A stretch of DNA of 7,009 bases from Hyphomicrobiales bacterium (GTDB lineage: Bacteria > Pseudomonadota > Alphaproteobacteria > Rhizobiales > Beijerinckiaceae): assembly GCA_003164825.1 (NCBI GenBank), contig PLUH01000150.1, positions 540 through 7,548 of the forward strand. Direction: 5' to 3'. The position numbers and the translations under genes were made by a program. Position 1 is the stretch's first letter, and every line of letters begins with the position of its first letter. Under the pieces are notes generated by a model. It saw only the letters and a list, made by a program, of their open reading frames with translations, had not been told where the DNA came from and did no database searches. Positions 1 to 6,017 of the stretch are shown here, one piece after another.

Positions 1-759
1 TCGGTCACTCAGGCGATGGTGGCGAATTTCACCGCCGGCGGCGCCGCGATCAACCAGATCTGCAAGACCTTCGACATTTCGCTCAAGGTCTACGAACTCG
101 CGCTCGAGAAGCCGACCGGCGACATCACCAAGGAGCCGGCGCTCGACGAGAAGGCCTGCGCGGCGACGATGGCCTTCGGCATGGAGGCGCTTGCCTCCGA
201 GCCGGACCTCTTGGTCCTGGGCGAGATGGGCATTGGCAACACGACGCCGGCGGCGGCGATCTATCACGCGCTCTTCAACGGCGAGGCCGAGGAATGGGTC
301 GGCCGCGGCGCCGGCGTGGACGACGAGGGCCTCAGGCGCAAGGCCGATGCGGTGCGCGCCGCGGTTGCGCGCCATAAGCAGCACCTCAGCGATCCGTTGG
401 AGATTCTGGCCCGCCTCGGCGGGCGTGAAATCGCAGCCATCGCGGGCGCGATCCTCGCCGCACGCCTGCGCCGCACGCCGGTCCTGCTCGACGGCTTCGT
501 GGTGTGCTCGGCCGCCGCGGTGTTGCTCGCTCTTGACGATTCCGCGCTCGACCATTGCCTCGCCGCCCACGTCTCGGCCGAGCGCGCGCACCGGCATGCG
601 CTGAAGCTCATCGGCAAGACCCCGCTGCTCGATCTTGGGATGCGGCTCGGCGAGGGCTCCGGCGGAGCGCTGGCGGTTGGAATCGTCAAGGCCGCGGTCG
701 CCTGCCACAACGGCATGGCGACGTTCGCCGAGGCGGGCGTTGCGGGCAAGGAAGAATAG
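1..759 (+). CDS. cobT: Nicotinate-nucleotide--dimethylbenzimidazole phosphoribosyltransferase (CobT), 5'-truncated by window edge
   Basis: CobT transfers phosphoribose from nicotinate mononucleotide to 5,6-dimethylbenzimidazole, giving alpha-ribazole phosphate for the lower ligand of cobalamin. The reading frame is open from base 1; the ATG at 16 is internal, and five codons (SVTQA) precede it. About 252 residues are visible of a family length near 340-350, so roughly the first quarter lies outside the window. Counting from the ATG at 16, recognisable blocks are the MVANFTAGGAAINQ block at 1-14, GEMGIGNTTPAAA at 69-81, LLDGFVVCSAA at 157-167 and DLGMRLGEGSGGA at 206-218. Glu213 in the last block matches the catalytic base of Salmonella CobT (E317). 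The C-terminus HNGMATFAEAGV is typical and the gene ends normally with TAG. The methyltransferase that follows starts 23 nt downstream on the same strand, so the two are probably cotranscribed. The promoter and any cobalamin riboswitch would lie upstream of the window. Confidence 0.96.
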   Translation, partial: SVTQAMVANFTAGGAAINQICKTFDISLKVYELALEKPTGDITKEPALDEKACAATMAFGMEALASEPDLLVLGEMGIGNTTPAAAIYHALFNGEAEEWVGRGAGVDDEGLRRKADAVRAAVARHKQHLSDPLEILARLGGREIAAIAGAILAARLRRTPVLLDGFVVCSAAAVLLALDDSALDHCLAAHVSAERAHRHALKLIGKTPLLDLGMRLGEGSGGALAVGIVKAAVACHNGMATFAEAGVAGKEE

Positions 760-782
760 GGCGGGCGGAGGATGAGGAGCCG

Positions 783-1454
783 ATGGTCGTGAACCGGAAT
801 CTCTCGAAAGCGGTCGACGACTATTTCACCGAGACGATCGTCGCCCCCGACCCAGCGCTCGAGGAGGCGCTCGCCGCCAATGCCGCGGCCGGCCTGCCGT
901 CGATCGACGTCTCGGCCCCGCAGGGCAAGCTCATCCATCTGCTCGCGCGGATGACAGGCGCGCGCCAGGCGCTCGAGATCGGGACGCTGGGCGGCTATTC
1001 GACCATCTGGCTCGCCAGCGCCCTGCCCGACGACGGGCGGCTCATCACCCTCGAACGGAACGCCAGGCACGCCGAGGTCGCGCGGAAGAACGTCGCCCGC
1101 GCCGGTCTTGGCGGCAAAGTCGAGGTCAGAACCGGCACGGCGTTGGAGACGCTGCCGAAGATCGCGGCCGAAGGGCTCGGCCCGTTCGATTTCGTTTTCA
1201 TCGACGCCGACAAGGTGAGCAACGCGGCCTATCTCGAATGGGCGCTCAGGCTTTCCCGGCCCGGAACCGCGATCGTGGTCGACAACGTGGTCAGGGACGG
1301 CGAAGTGGCCGACGCGAGGAGCGCCGATCCGGACGTGATCGGGGTGCGCCGGATGTTCGAATTGATGGCGCGCGAGCCGCGGCTCAGCGCCACTGCGATC
1401 CAGACCGTCGGCGCCAAGGGCTGGGACGGCTTCGCGCTGGCGATCGTGAAGTAG
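783..1454 (+). CDS. SAM-dependent O-methyltransferase, CCoAOMT-like (O-methyltransferase family 3)
   Basis: Predicted cytosolic class I methyltransferase of 223 residues, a normal length for the bacterial caffeoyl-CoA/catechol O-methyltransferase-like family. SAM motif I is LEIGTLGGYSTIWLA at 64-78, and the acidic residue for the SAM ribose is Glu91 (TLER). FDFVFIDADK at 135-144 supplies metal ligand Asp141. VVDNVVRDG at 165-173 supplies Asp167 and Asn168, the second and third ligands of the divalent-metal subfamily. The C-terminus WDGFALAIVK is also typical. The ATG at 783 matches family N-termini and has GGAGG at 767-771 (11 nt away). GAGGAG at 774-779 would instead suit a GTG at 789, which would remove only two residues. 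It sits 23 nt behind cobT. A link to cobalamin synthesis is not implied by the family, because corrinoid C-methyltransferases have a different fold. The acceptor is unknown; a catechol-like or other phenolic hydroxyl is the family expectation. Confidence 0.93.
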   Translation: MVVNRNLSKAVDDYFTETIVAPDPALEEALAANAAAGLPSIDVSAPQGKLIHLLARMTGARQALEIGTLGGYSTIWLASALPDDGRLITLERNARHAEVARKNVARAGLGGKVEVRTGTALETLPKIAAEGLGPFDFVFIDADKVSNAAYLEWALRLSRPGTAIVVDNVVRDGEVADARSADPDVIGVRRMFELMAREPRLSATAIQTVGAKGWDGFALAIVK

Positions 1455-1479
1455 GGCGGCGATTGCGTCCGGTTGGCGC

Positions 1480-1652
1480 TCCCTTCTCCGCGCAGCGGGG
1501 AAGGTGGCCCTAAGGGCCGGATGGGGTGTGGAAAGCAGGGATGACTCTGTGCAAGTTGGCCGTGACGGTCGTGCAATCCGGTCCGCCGCGCGGCAGCGGG
1601 CCACACCCCATCCGGCCTTCGGCCACCTTCCCCAGCAAAGCTGGAGAAGGGG
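1480..1652. repeat. Inverted pair of 52-nt REP-like elements in the convergent intergenic region
   Basis: The left arm is 1480-1531 and the right arm 1601-1652; the reverse complement of the right arm matches the left over nearly its full length. Shared blocks include CCCTTCTCC, GGGGAAGGTGGCC and GGCCGGATGGGGTGTGG. The 69-nt spacer (1532-1600) has no open frame I would support. Each arm also folds on itself: GGCCC-TAA-GGGCC at 1506-1518 and GGCC-TTC-GGCC at 1614-1624. The pair lies between the stops of the methyltransferase (1454) and aroQ (1684), which face each other, so it could form a large RNA hairpin ending both transcripts. There is no T-run, so a classical intrinsic terminator is not shown. 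Repeats of this kind are common between genes in alphaproteobacteria. Nothing else is visible in the rest of this 229-nt gap. Confidence 0.85.
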
Positions 1653-1683
1653 AACCGCGGCCCCGTCCGAGCATGGACTGCGT

Positions 1684-2124
1684 CTATGCGCCCATGAGCT
1701 TCGCCAGCCGTTGCAGCGCGAACGCATAGCCCTGCGTTCCGCAGCCCACGATGACGCCCGAGGCGACGCCCGAAACAAATGAATGATGCCGGAAAGCTTC
1801 GCGCTTGTGGACATTGGAAATGTGCACCTCGATGATCGGCCCGGCGAAGGTATGAAGCGCGTCGAGGATCGCGACCGAGGTGTGGGTGAAGGCGGCGGGG
1901 TTGATGACGATGCCGGCGGCGCGCTCGCGGGCGCCGTGAATCCAGTCGATGATCTCGTATTCGCGGTTGCTCTGATGGAACTCGATCGAAAGCCCGAGCT
2001 CGGCCCCGACCCGCCGGCAGTCGGCTTCGACCTCGGCGAGCGTCTCGCGGCCGTAAATCTCCGGCTCACGCTTGCCGAGCAGATTGAGATTGGGACCGTT
2101 GAGGACGACGACGATCGGGCTCAC
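1684..2124 (-). CDS. aroQ: 3-dehydroquinate dehydratase, type II (AroQ)
   Basis: Catalyses the dehydration of 3-dehydroquinate to 3-dehydroshikimate, the third step of the shikimate pathway, in the cytosol as a dodecamer. The 146-residue length is exactly that of the family. The N-terminal signature NGPNLNLLGKREPEIYG at 9-25 contains the lid Arg19 and catalytic Tyr24. INPAAFTHTSVAI at 74-86 contains Asn75 and His81. EVHISNVHKREAFRHHS at 99-115 contains Glu99, catalytic His101 and Arg112. All expected active-site residues are present. The start is GTG at 2124 (reverse strand), with a GGGAA-like ribosome binding site a few bases upstream; the stop is TAG. In many alphaproteobacteria aroQ is followed by accB and accC, but here the next gene downstream is a convergent methyltransferase and upstream are REP-like repeats, so the gene appears to be a single transcription unit. 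A catabolic quinate paralogue is possible but not indicated. Confidence 0.96.
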   Translation of the reverse strand: MSPIVVVLNGPNLNLLGKREPEIYGRETLAEVEADCRRVGAELGLSIEFHQSNREYEIIDWIHGARERAAGIVINPAAFTHTSVAILDALHTFAGPIIEVHISNVHKREAFRHHSFVSGVASGVIVGCGTQGYAFALQRLAKLMGA

Positions 2125-2156
2125 GGCGCTTCCCTACTGATATGTCAACCTGCCGA

Positions 2157-2274
2157 CCTCGTCCTGAGGAGCCCGAGACGGGCGTCTCGAAGGACGCTCC
2201 AGTATGCGCCAAACAGGCGCGCAGTCTTCTGGGCCATCCTTCGAGACGCGCCTTCGGCGCTCCTCAGGATGAGG
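2157..2274. repeat. Two REP-like palindromic elements facing each other
   Basis: Copy 1 spans 2157-2196 and copy 2 spans 2234-2274 in inverted orientation, 37 nt apart. The reverse complement of copy 2 aligns with copy 1 through CCTC[A/G]TCCTGAGGAGC, a variable core, then GCGTCTCGAAGGA. Each copy is itself a hairpin: CGTCCT/AGGACG outside and GCCC-GAGAC-GGGC inside copy 1; ATCCT/AGGAT outside and GCGCC-TTC-GGCGC (2249-2261) inside copy 2. A third member lies at 5461-5506. The element separates the lipoprotein gene stop (2339) from the aroQ start (2124), so it could slow or end read-through into aroQ. The motif belongs to a repeat type I know from Bradyrhizobium-like and methylotrophic alphaproteobacterial genomes. 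The remaining bases up to 2338 show no gene. Confidence 0.88.
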
Positions 2275-2338
2275 GCTCGCGGGCGCGCCATAGCGCAGTT
2301 TCCTCTACCACACGCAAGCGCTCCACGCATGAGGGGGA

Positions 2339-2743
2339 TCAATAGTGGGCGATGACGACCATCGGCTTTGTCTGCAAATCGGCGGGAGGGAAGGTCTGGA
2401 GGCCGTCAGGCCCGGAGCCCGGCCACTCCGCGATGTCGGCGGGCGCAATTCCGTTGCGGCTGAGCTCGGCCCGCACGCTCTCGACTCGGCGGTCGAGAAT
2501 GCGGGCGCGCTGATCCGCGTCCCCCGCCACCTCCGCCCGCGCGTTGACGTCGATCAGCGTGACCGTTTGCGGCGCATGGCCCGCGGCGGCGTCGACGACC
2601 ATCTGCCGGCCGTAAGTCGTAAGCGCCGAGCCGCGCCACGCCCTCGCTTCGAGAATGTCGCGCTTGACGACGGGCGGCGTCGCGCAGCCGGCCGCCGCCA
2701 GAGCGAGCGCGCAGGCGAAAAGGGCGCGCGTCACCCGTGCCAC
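2339..2743 (-). CDS. Small predicted lipoprotein with divergent OmpA-like C-terminal region
   Basis: A 134-residue protein with a lipoprotein signal: basic MARVTR, hydrophobic ALFACALALAAA, then AAGC with the lipidated Cys20, so it is predicted to be anchored in a membrane facing the periplasm. The lipobox has Ala rather than Leu at -3, which is acceptable but weaker. Residues about 58-134 resemble an OmpA-like peptidoglycan-binding fold: a beta segment (QTVTLIDVNARAEV), a helix DRRVESVRAELSRNGI, then a final strand KPMVVIAHY. That pattern is visible, but the canonical Asp and Arg contacts to diaminopimelate are not clear, so binding of the cell wall is only an inference. The frame starts at GTG 2743, overlapping the dehydrogenase stop by 13 nt. 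An alternative GTG at 2734 gives a 4-nt GTGA overlap and a 131-residue protein. Either way translational coupling to the dehydrogenase is likely. The stop is TGA. Confidence 0.8.
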   Translation of the reverse strand: MARVTRALFACALALAAAGCATPPVVKRDILEARAWRGSALTTYGRQMVVDAAAGHAPQTVTLIDVNARAEVAGDADQRARILDRRVESVRAELSRNGIAPADIAEWPGSGPDGLQTFPPADLQTKPMVVIAHY

Positions 2744-4218
2744 GCGGCGACGGTCTTCAGCGCCGAGAAGCCGTAGAGCGCTTCGAAGCCCTTCTCGCGG
2801 CCATGGCCCGATTTGCCGACGCCGCCGAACGGCAGCTCGACGCCGCCGCCCGCGCCGTAATTGTTGATGAACACCTGCCCGGCGCGCAAAGCTTTGGCGA
2901 GGCGCATCTGGCGGCCCCCGTCGGCCGTCCAGACGCCCGCGACCAGGCCGTAGCCAGTCCCGTTGGCGATCGCGACCGCCTCGGCCTCGTCATCGAAGGG
3001 AATGACGACCTGGACGGGGCCGAAGATTTCCTCCTGGGCCAAGCGATGGCCGGGGCCGACATCGGCGAACAGGGTCGGGGCGACGTAATGGCCGCCGCGC
3101 GGCGCATCGGCGACGATCTCGCCGGTCGCGGCGGTCTTGAGGTCGGCGCCGTCGGCGATGAATCGGCTCACGATCGCTTTCTGCCGCCCGGAGATGAGCG
3201 GCCCAACGTCGAGGTCAGCGTCCGCCGGGCCGACCCGCAAGCTGCGATAGCGAGCCGCCATCCGCTCGACGACCTCGCCGTAGCGCCTTCGCTCGACCAG
3301 TATGCGCGAGGCGGCCGAACAGGTCTGGCCGGCATTCTGGATGCCGGCGTTGACCAGGAACGGCAGCGCGCGCTCGAGGTCGGCGTCGGCGAACACGGCT
3401 TGAGGCGATTTTCCCCCGAGTTCCAGCGTCACCGGGGCGACATGGCGCGCCGCCGCCGCCTGGACCAGCGCCCCGACCGCAACCGAGCCGGTGAAGGAAA
3501 GGTGGCTGACGCCGGGATGGGCGGCGAGCGCGGCGCCCGCCTCCTCGCCGAGGCCGGGAACGACGTTGAGCGCGCCGTCCGGAAAACCCGCTTCCCGCGC
3601 CAGATCGGCGAGCGCAAGCGAGGTGAGGCAGGCTTCCTCCGCCGGCTTCAAGACGCAGGCGTTGCCCATCGCCAGCGCCGCGCCGACGGTGCGCCCGGCA
3701 ATCTGCATCGGATAGTTCCACGGCACGATATGCCCGGTCACGCCATGGGGCTCGCGCAAGGTGTAGACCGTGTAGCCGGCAGAAAAGGGGATGGTCTCGC
3801 CCATGACCTTGTCGGCGGCGCCGGCGTAAAATTCCATGTAGCGCGCGAGCGCCAGCGCGTCGGCGCGGCCTTGCTTCAAGGGCTTGCCGACGTCCAGCGC
3901 CTCGATGCGGGCGAGATCGTCGATCCTGGCGCTGACAAGACCGGCGAGCCGCAAGAGCAGCCGCCCGCGCTCGGCCGCCGTGAGACGGCCCCAGGGCCCA
4001 TGAAGCGCGCGCTCGGCCGCCTCGACCGCCGCATCGATGTCGGCGGCTGTCCCACGGGCGATTTCGCCGATCTCGATCCCGCGCGACGGATCTTCGACCG
4101 GCAGGCTCCCACCCGATCGCGGCGCGACCCAGCGCCCGTCGATGAAACACTTGTCGGCGTCGAACCAGGTCAGTTTCGAGGCGGTTGAAGCTCGCTCAAG
4201 CATCGTATCTGAACACAT
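2731..4218 (-). CDS. NAD(P)-dependent aldehyde dehydrogenase, substrate unknown
   Basis: Oxidises an aldehyde to the carboxylate with NAD(P)+. From ATG 4218 it is 495 residues, the usual length. Visible landmarks are VPWNYP at 165-170 with the oxyanion-hole Asn168, cofactor-contact Lys191 in LKPAEEA, SFTGS at 241-245, general base Glu266 in LELGG, the nucleophile Cys300 in NAGQTCSAASR, and Glu397 in EEIFGPV, which contacts the nicotinamide ribose. The C-terminus has NNYGAGGGVELPFGGVGKSG at 452-471, typical of the broad betaine/phenylacetaldehyde/medium-chain aldehyde branch, which does not fix the substrate. The frame is open upstream of 4218, but that part overlaps the MetE-like gene and has no family match. 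A second start at 4203 (MLERAS) is possible, and neither has a convincing ribosome binding site. It lies 32 nt after the MetE-like stop and overlaps the lipoprotein start, so it is the middle gene of a probable operon. Confidence 0.95.
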   Translation of the reverse strand: MCSDTMLERASTASKLTWFDADKCFIDGRWVAPRSGGSLPVEDPSRGIEIGEIARGTAADIDAAVEAAERALHGPWGRLTAAERGRLLLRLAGLVSARIDDLARIEALDVGKPLKQGRADALALARYMEFYAGAADKVMGETIPFSAGYTVYTLREPHGVTGHIVPWNYPMQIAGRTVGAALAMGNACVLKPAEEACLTSLALADLAREAGFPDGALNVVPGLGEEAGAALAAHPGVSHLSFTGSVAVGALVQAAAARHVAPVTLELGGKSPQAVFADADLERALPFLVNAGIQNAGQTCSAASRILVERRRYGEVVERMAARYRSLRVGPADADLDVGPLISGRQKAIVSRFIADGADLKTAATGEIVADAPRGGHYVAPTLFADVGPGHRLAQEEIFGPVQVVIPFDDEAEAVAIANGTGYGLVAGVWTADGGRQMRLAKALRAGQVFINNYGAGGGVELPFGGVGKSGHGREKGFEALYGFSALKTVAAWHG

Positions 4219-4250
4219 GGGAATTGCGGCCCCGGAGAGAAGCGAAACGA

Positions 4251-5366
4251 TCAGATCTTGCCCCAGACCTCTTCGGCGATTTCGACCAGCCGCGCAAGCT
4301 TGATCCATTGATCGGACTCGGTGAGGTCGTTGCCGTGCGCGGTCGAGGAGAAGCCGCATTGGTGGGAGAGCGCGCATTGGCTTAAGGGCGCGTATTTCGC
4401 CGCTTCGTCGATGCGGCGCTTGACGTCGTCCTTCGGCTCGGCCTCCGCCCGCTTCGAGCTCATGAGGCCGAGCACGATGGTCGCGCTCTTCGGCGCAAAC
4501 CGGAGCGGCGCGAAATCACCGGAACGCTCGTCGTCGTATTCGAGGAAGAAGCCGTCGATCTTCATCTCGTTGAGCAGGATCTCGGCGACCGGCTCATAGC
4601 CGCCCTGCGCCACCCAGGCGCTCTTGAAATTGCCGCGGCAGAGATGAACGCAGACCGTCATATCCTTGGGCCGGTCGCGGATCGAATCGTTGATCAGTCG
4701 GCAGTAGAGGCGGCTCAGCGCGTCCGGGTCGTCGCCGCGCGCCCTGGTGCGGGCGCGAATGTCGGGATCGCAGAGATAGGCGAGATTGGTGTCGTCGAAT
4801 TGCAGATAACGCAGGCCGCGCGCCGCAAGATCGGCGATCTCGGCGCGATAGGCCGCGGTCAGATCGGCGTAGAAATCCTCGAGGTCGGGATAGACCGCCT
4901 CGCTGATCGCCTCGCGCCCGCCGCGGAAATGCAGCATCGAGGGCGCCGGGATGCACACCTTCGGCGTGCGGGTGGTGGCCGACTTCAGGAAATCGAAGTC
5001 CGGCCCCTGGATCGGCCCCACCCACTTGATCTTGCTGCCGACATGCATCGTCGGCGGCTTGAAGCCGACCTCGGAGCCATCGTCCTTGCGGAACTTGGCG
5101 ACGAACTCGCCGTAATGGGTCTCGACGCCCTCGAATCGTTCGAGAAAATCGATGTGAAAATAGGTGCGGCGGAACTCGCCATCGGTGATTCCGCTCAAGC
5201 CCACGTGCTCCTGGGCATGCACGACTTCGCGGATGCAATCGTCCTCGATCGCGTGCAGCTCCTGCGCCGCCATATGGCCGGCGGCGAAGCGCTCGCGCGC
5301 TGCTCGCAGCCGCTCCGGGCGCAGATAGCTGCCGACGTGATCGGCGCGGAACGGCGGACGGGACAT
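4251..5366 (-). CDS. Short MetE-like zinc methyltransferase/alkyltransferase-family protein (cobalamin-independent methionine synthase C-terminal domain, COG0620)
   Basis: A 371-residue single-domain relative of the MetE catalytic half, as in the Bacillus YxjG/YxjH group; true MetE has about 750 residues in two domains. The start has the typical FRADHVGSYLRP (6-17), then GLSGITDGEFRR (56-67) and LQFDDTNLA (188-196). The zinc site is intact: His241 and Cys243 in CVHLCRGN, Glu276 in FFLEYD and Cys337 in LSHQCGFSS, matching His641, Cys643, Glu665 and Cys726 of E. coli MetE. This supports thiol activation at zinc and methyl or alkyl transfer to sulfur. The substrate is not readable: methionine synthesis from a small methyl donor is one option, and epoxyalkane:coenzyme M transferases of Xanthobacter belong to the same superfamily. 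The start at ATG 5366 is set by the strong GGGAGGAAG just upstream, the best ribosome binding site in the window. First gene of a probable operon with the aldehyde dehydrogenase. Confidence 0.92.
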   Translation of the reverse strand: MSRPPFRADHVGSYLRPERLRAARERFAAGHMAAQELHAIEDDCIREVVHAQEHVGLSGITDGEFRRTYFHIDFLERFEGVETHYGEFVAKFRKDDGSEVGFKPPTMHVGSKIKWVGPIQGPDFDFLKSATTRTPKVCIPAPSMLHFRGGREAISEAVYPDLEDFYADLTAAYRAEIADLAARGLRYLQFDDTNLAYLCDPDIRARTRARGDDPDALSRLYCRLINDSIRDRPKDMTVCVHLCRGNFKSAWVAQGGYEPVAEILLNEMKIDGFFLEYDDERSGDFAPLRFAPKSATIVLGLMSSKRAEAEPKDDVKRRIDEAAKYAPLSQCALSHQCGFSSTAHGNDLTESDQWIKLARLVEIAEEVWGKI

Positions 5367-5402
5367 TCTTCCTCCCTCAACAACGGGCAAGATCTGGTTG
5401 AG
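5367..5402 (-). promoter_or_regulatory. Ribosome binding site of the MetE-like gene with an adjoining candidate hairpin
   Basis: Read on the minus strand, GGGAGGAAGA directly precedes the ATG at 5366. Just 5' of it, CTCAAC (5402-5397) can pair with GTTGAG (5381-5376), a 6-bp stem whose last base abuts the ribosome binding site, enclosing a 15-nt loop. The ribosome binding site is certain enough to fix the start. A regulatory role for the hairpin is conjecture; I could not match it to a known SAM, SAH or cobalamin riboswitch. Confidence 0.5.
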
Positions 5403-5460
5403 CCTGATGCTCTCACGCCGAGCGAGGTCTTGGCAACCGGCGCTGGCGCCCCAATGACCC

Positions 5461-5506
5461 CCTCATCCTTCGAGACGCGCCGCCTGCGGCGCCGCTCCGC
5501 AGGACG
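5461..5506. repeat. Third REP-like palindromic element
   Basis: This copy begins CCTCATCCTTCGAGACGCGCC, as copy 2 at 2234-2274 does and in the same orientation, and contains a perfect inner hairpin GCGCCGC-CT-GCGGCGC at 5477-5492. Its right arm is diverged (CTCCGCAGGACG instead of CTCCTCAGGATG). It lies about 50 nt beyond the tadA stop and about 95 nt upstream of the MetE-like start, so it may bound the tadA transcript. A separate short palindrome, GGCGC-TG-GCGCC, lies at 5439-5450. The rest of the 189-nt gap shows no gene. Confidence 0.85.
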
Positions 5507-5555
5507 GGCGGGCGACAAGAAATTCTCGCATCCGTCGAGACCCCGACCATTGTGT

Positions 5556-6017
5556 TTATCGTCTGGCTGCAAAGAACGTCTTGAGCATCGCCGCCGCCTC
5601 GCTCTCACGCAACCCGCCGTAGACCTCGGGCGCGTGGTGGCAGGTCGGCTCCTGGAAGAACCGCGGGCCGTTGTCGACCGCGCCGCCCTTGGGGTCCGGG
5701 GCGGCGTAATAGAGGCGGCGGAGGCGGGCGAGCGAAATCGCGCCGGCGCACATCGCGCACGGCTCGAGCGTCACGTAAAGATCGCAGCCGGCGAGACGTT
5801 CGGAGCCTAGTCTCGCCGCGGCGTCGCGGATGACGAGCATTTCGGCATGCGCGGTCGGATCGGCGAGTTCGCGGGTGCGGTTGCCGGCGCTCGCAATCAC
5901 GGTTCGGTCGCGAATGAGCGCGGCGCCGATCGGCGTCTCGCCACGCAGCTCCGCCGACCGCGCCTCGGCGAAGGCGATGCTCATCGGATCGCCGCCCTTC
6001 CCCTCACCGCTCGACAT
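5556..6017 (-). CDS. tadA: tRNA-specific adenosine deaminase (TadA)
   Basis: Deaminates adenosine 34 of tRNA-Arg(ACG) to inosine in the cytosol, so one tRNA can read several arginine codons; normally essential. From ATG 6017 it is 153 residues, close to family length. Zinc-dependent deaminase motifs are TAHAEM with ligand His57 and proton-shuttle Glu59, and TLEPCAMCAGA with ligands Cys87 and Cys90. The substrate-loop region APDPKGGAVDNG and the helical C-terminus, where E. coli TadA reads FFRMRR and this protein ends FFAARR, also match. ATG 6017 keeps the DPMSIAFAEA helix that aligns with YWMRHALTLA of E. coli TadA and has GGGAAG just upstream. ATG 5984 (142 residues) is a shorter alternative with a GAAGG site. 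The open frame continues to 6608 without family similarity and runs antisense over the pseudouridine synthase gene. Divergent from that gene across 135 nt, with a REP-like element after its stop. Confidence 0.96.
   Translation of the reverse strand: MSSGEGKGGDPMSIAFAEARSAELRGETPIGAALIRDRTVIASAGNRTRELADPTAHAEMLVIRDAAARLGSERLAGCDLYVTLEPCAMCAGAISLARLRRLYYAAPDPKGGAVDNGPRFFQEPTCHHAPEVYGGLRESEAAAMLKTFFAARR

Noticed and set aside
555..782. Upstream extension of the O-methyltransferase frame into cobT
   Set aside because: The extension is out of frame with the confirmed cobT coding sequence and has no methyltransferase similarity; ATG 783 has a ribosome binding site and a normal family N-terminus.
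264..2069. A 601-codon open frame on the minus strand across cobT, the methyltransferase and aroQ
   Set aside because: It runs antisense or out of frame to three recognised genes and reads as Arg/Ser/Pro-rich sequence with no family features; long spurious frames are normal at this GC content.
1480..2274. Repeats considered as a CRISPR array or as insertion-sequence ends
   Set aside because: The copies are inverted, palindromic and irregularly spaced, and no transposase or cas gene lies between or beside them.
2737..4188. A 483-codon open frame on the plus strand antisense to the aldehyde dehydrogenase
   Set aside because: The dehydrogenase strand carries every catalytic motif; the antisense product is Arg/Asp/Gly-rich with no recognisable domain.
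4219..4377. Upstream extension of the aldehyde dehydrogenase frame to 4377
   Set aside because: It overlaps the end of the MetE-like gene in another frame and encodes no dehydrogenase-like sequence.
5403..5460. Possible cobalamin, SAM or SAH riboswitch ahead of the MetE-like gene
   Set aside because: I searched by eye for the conserved cores of these classes and found none; only short generic hairpins are present.
4644..5810. A 388-codon plus-strand open frame across the MetE-like gene and into tadA
   Set aside because: It crosses two confirmed genes and a repeat in antisense and has no domain signature.
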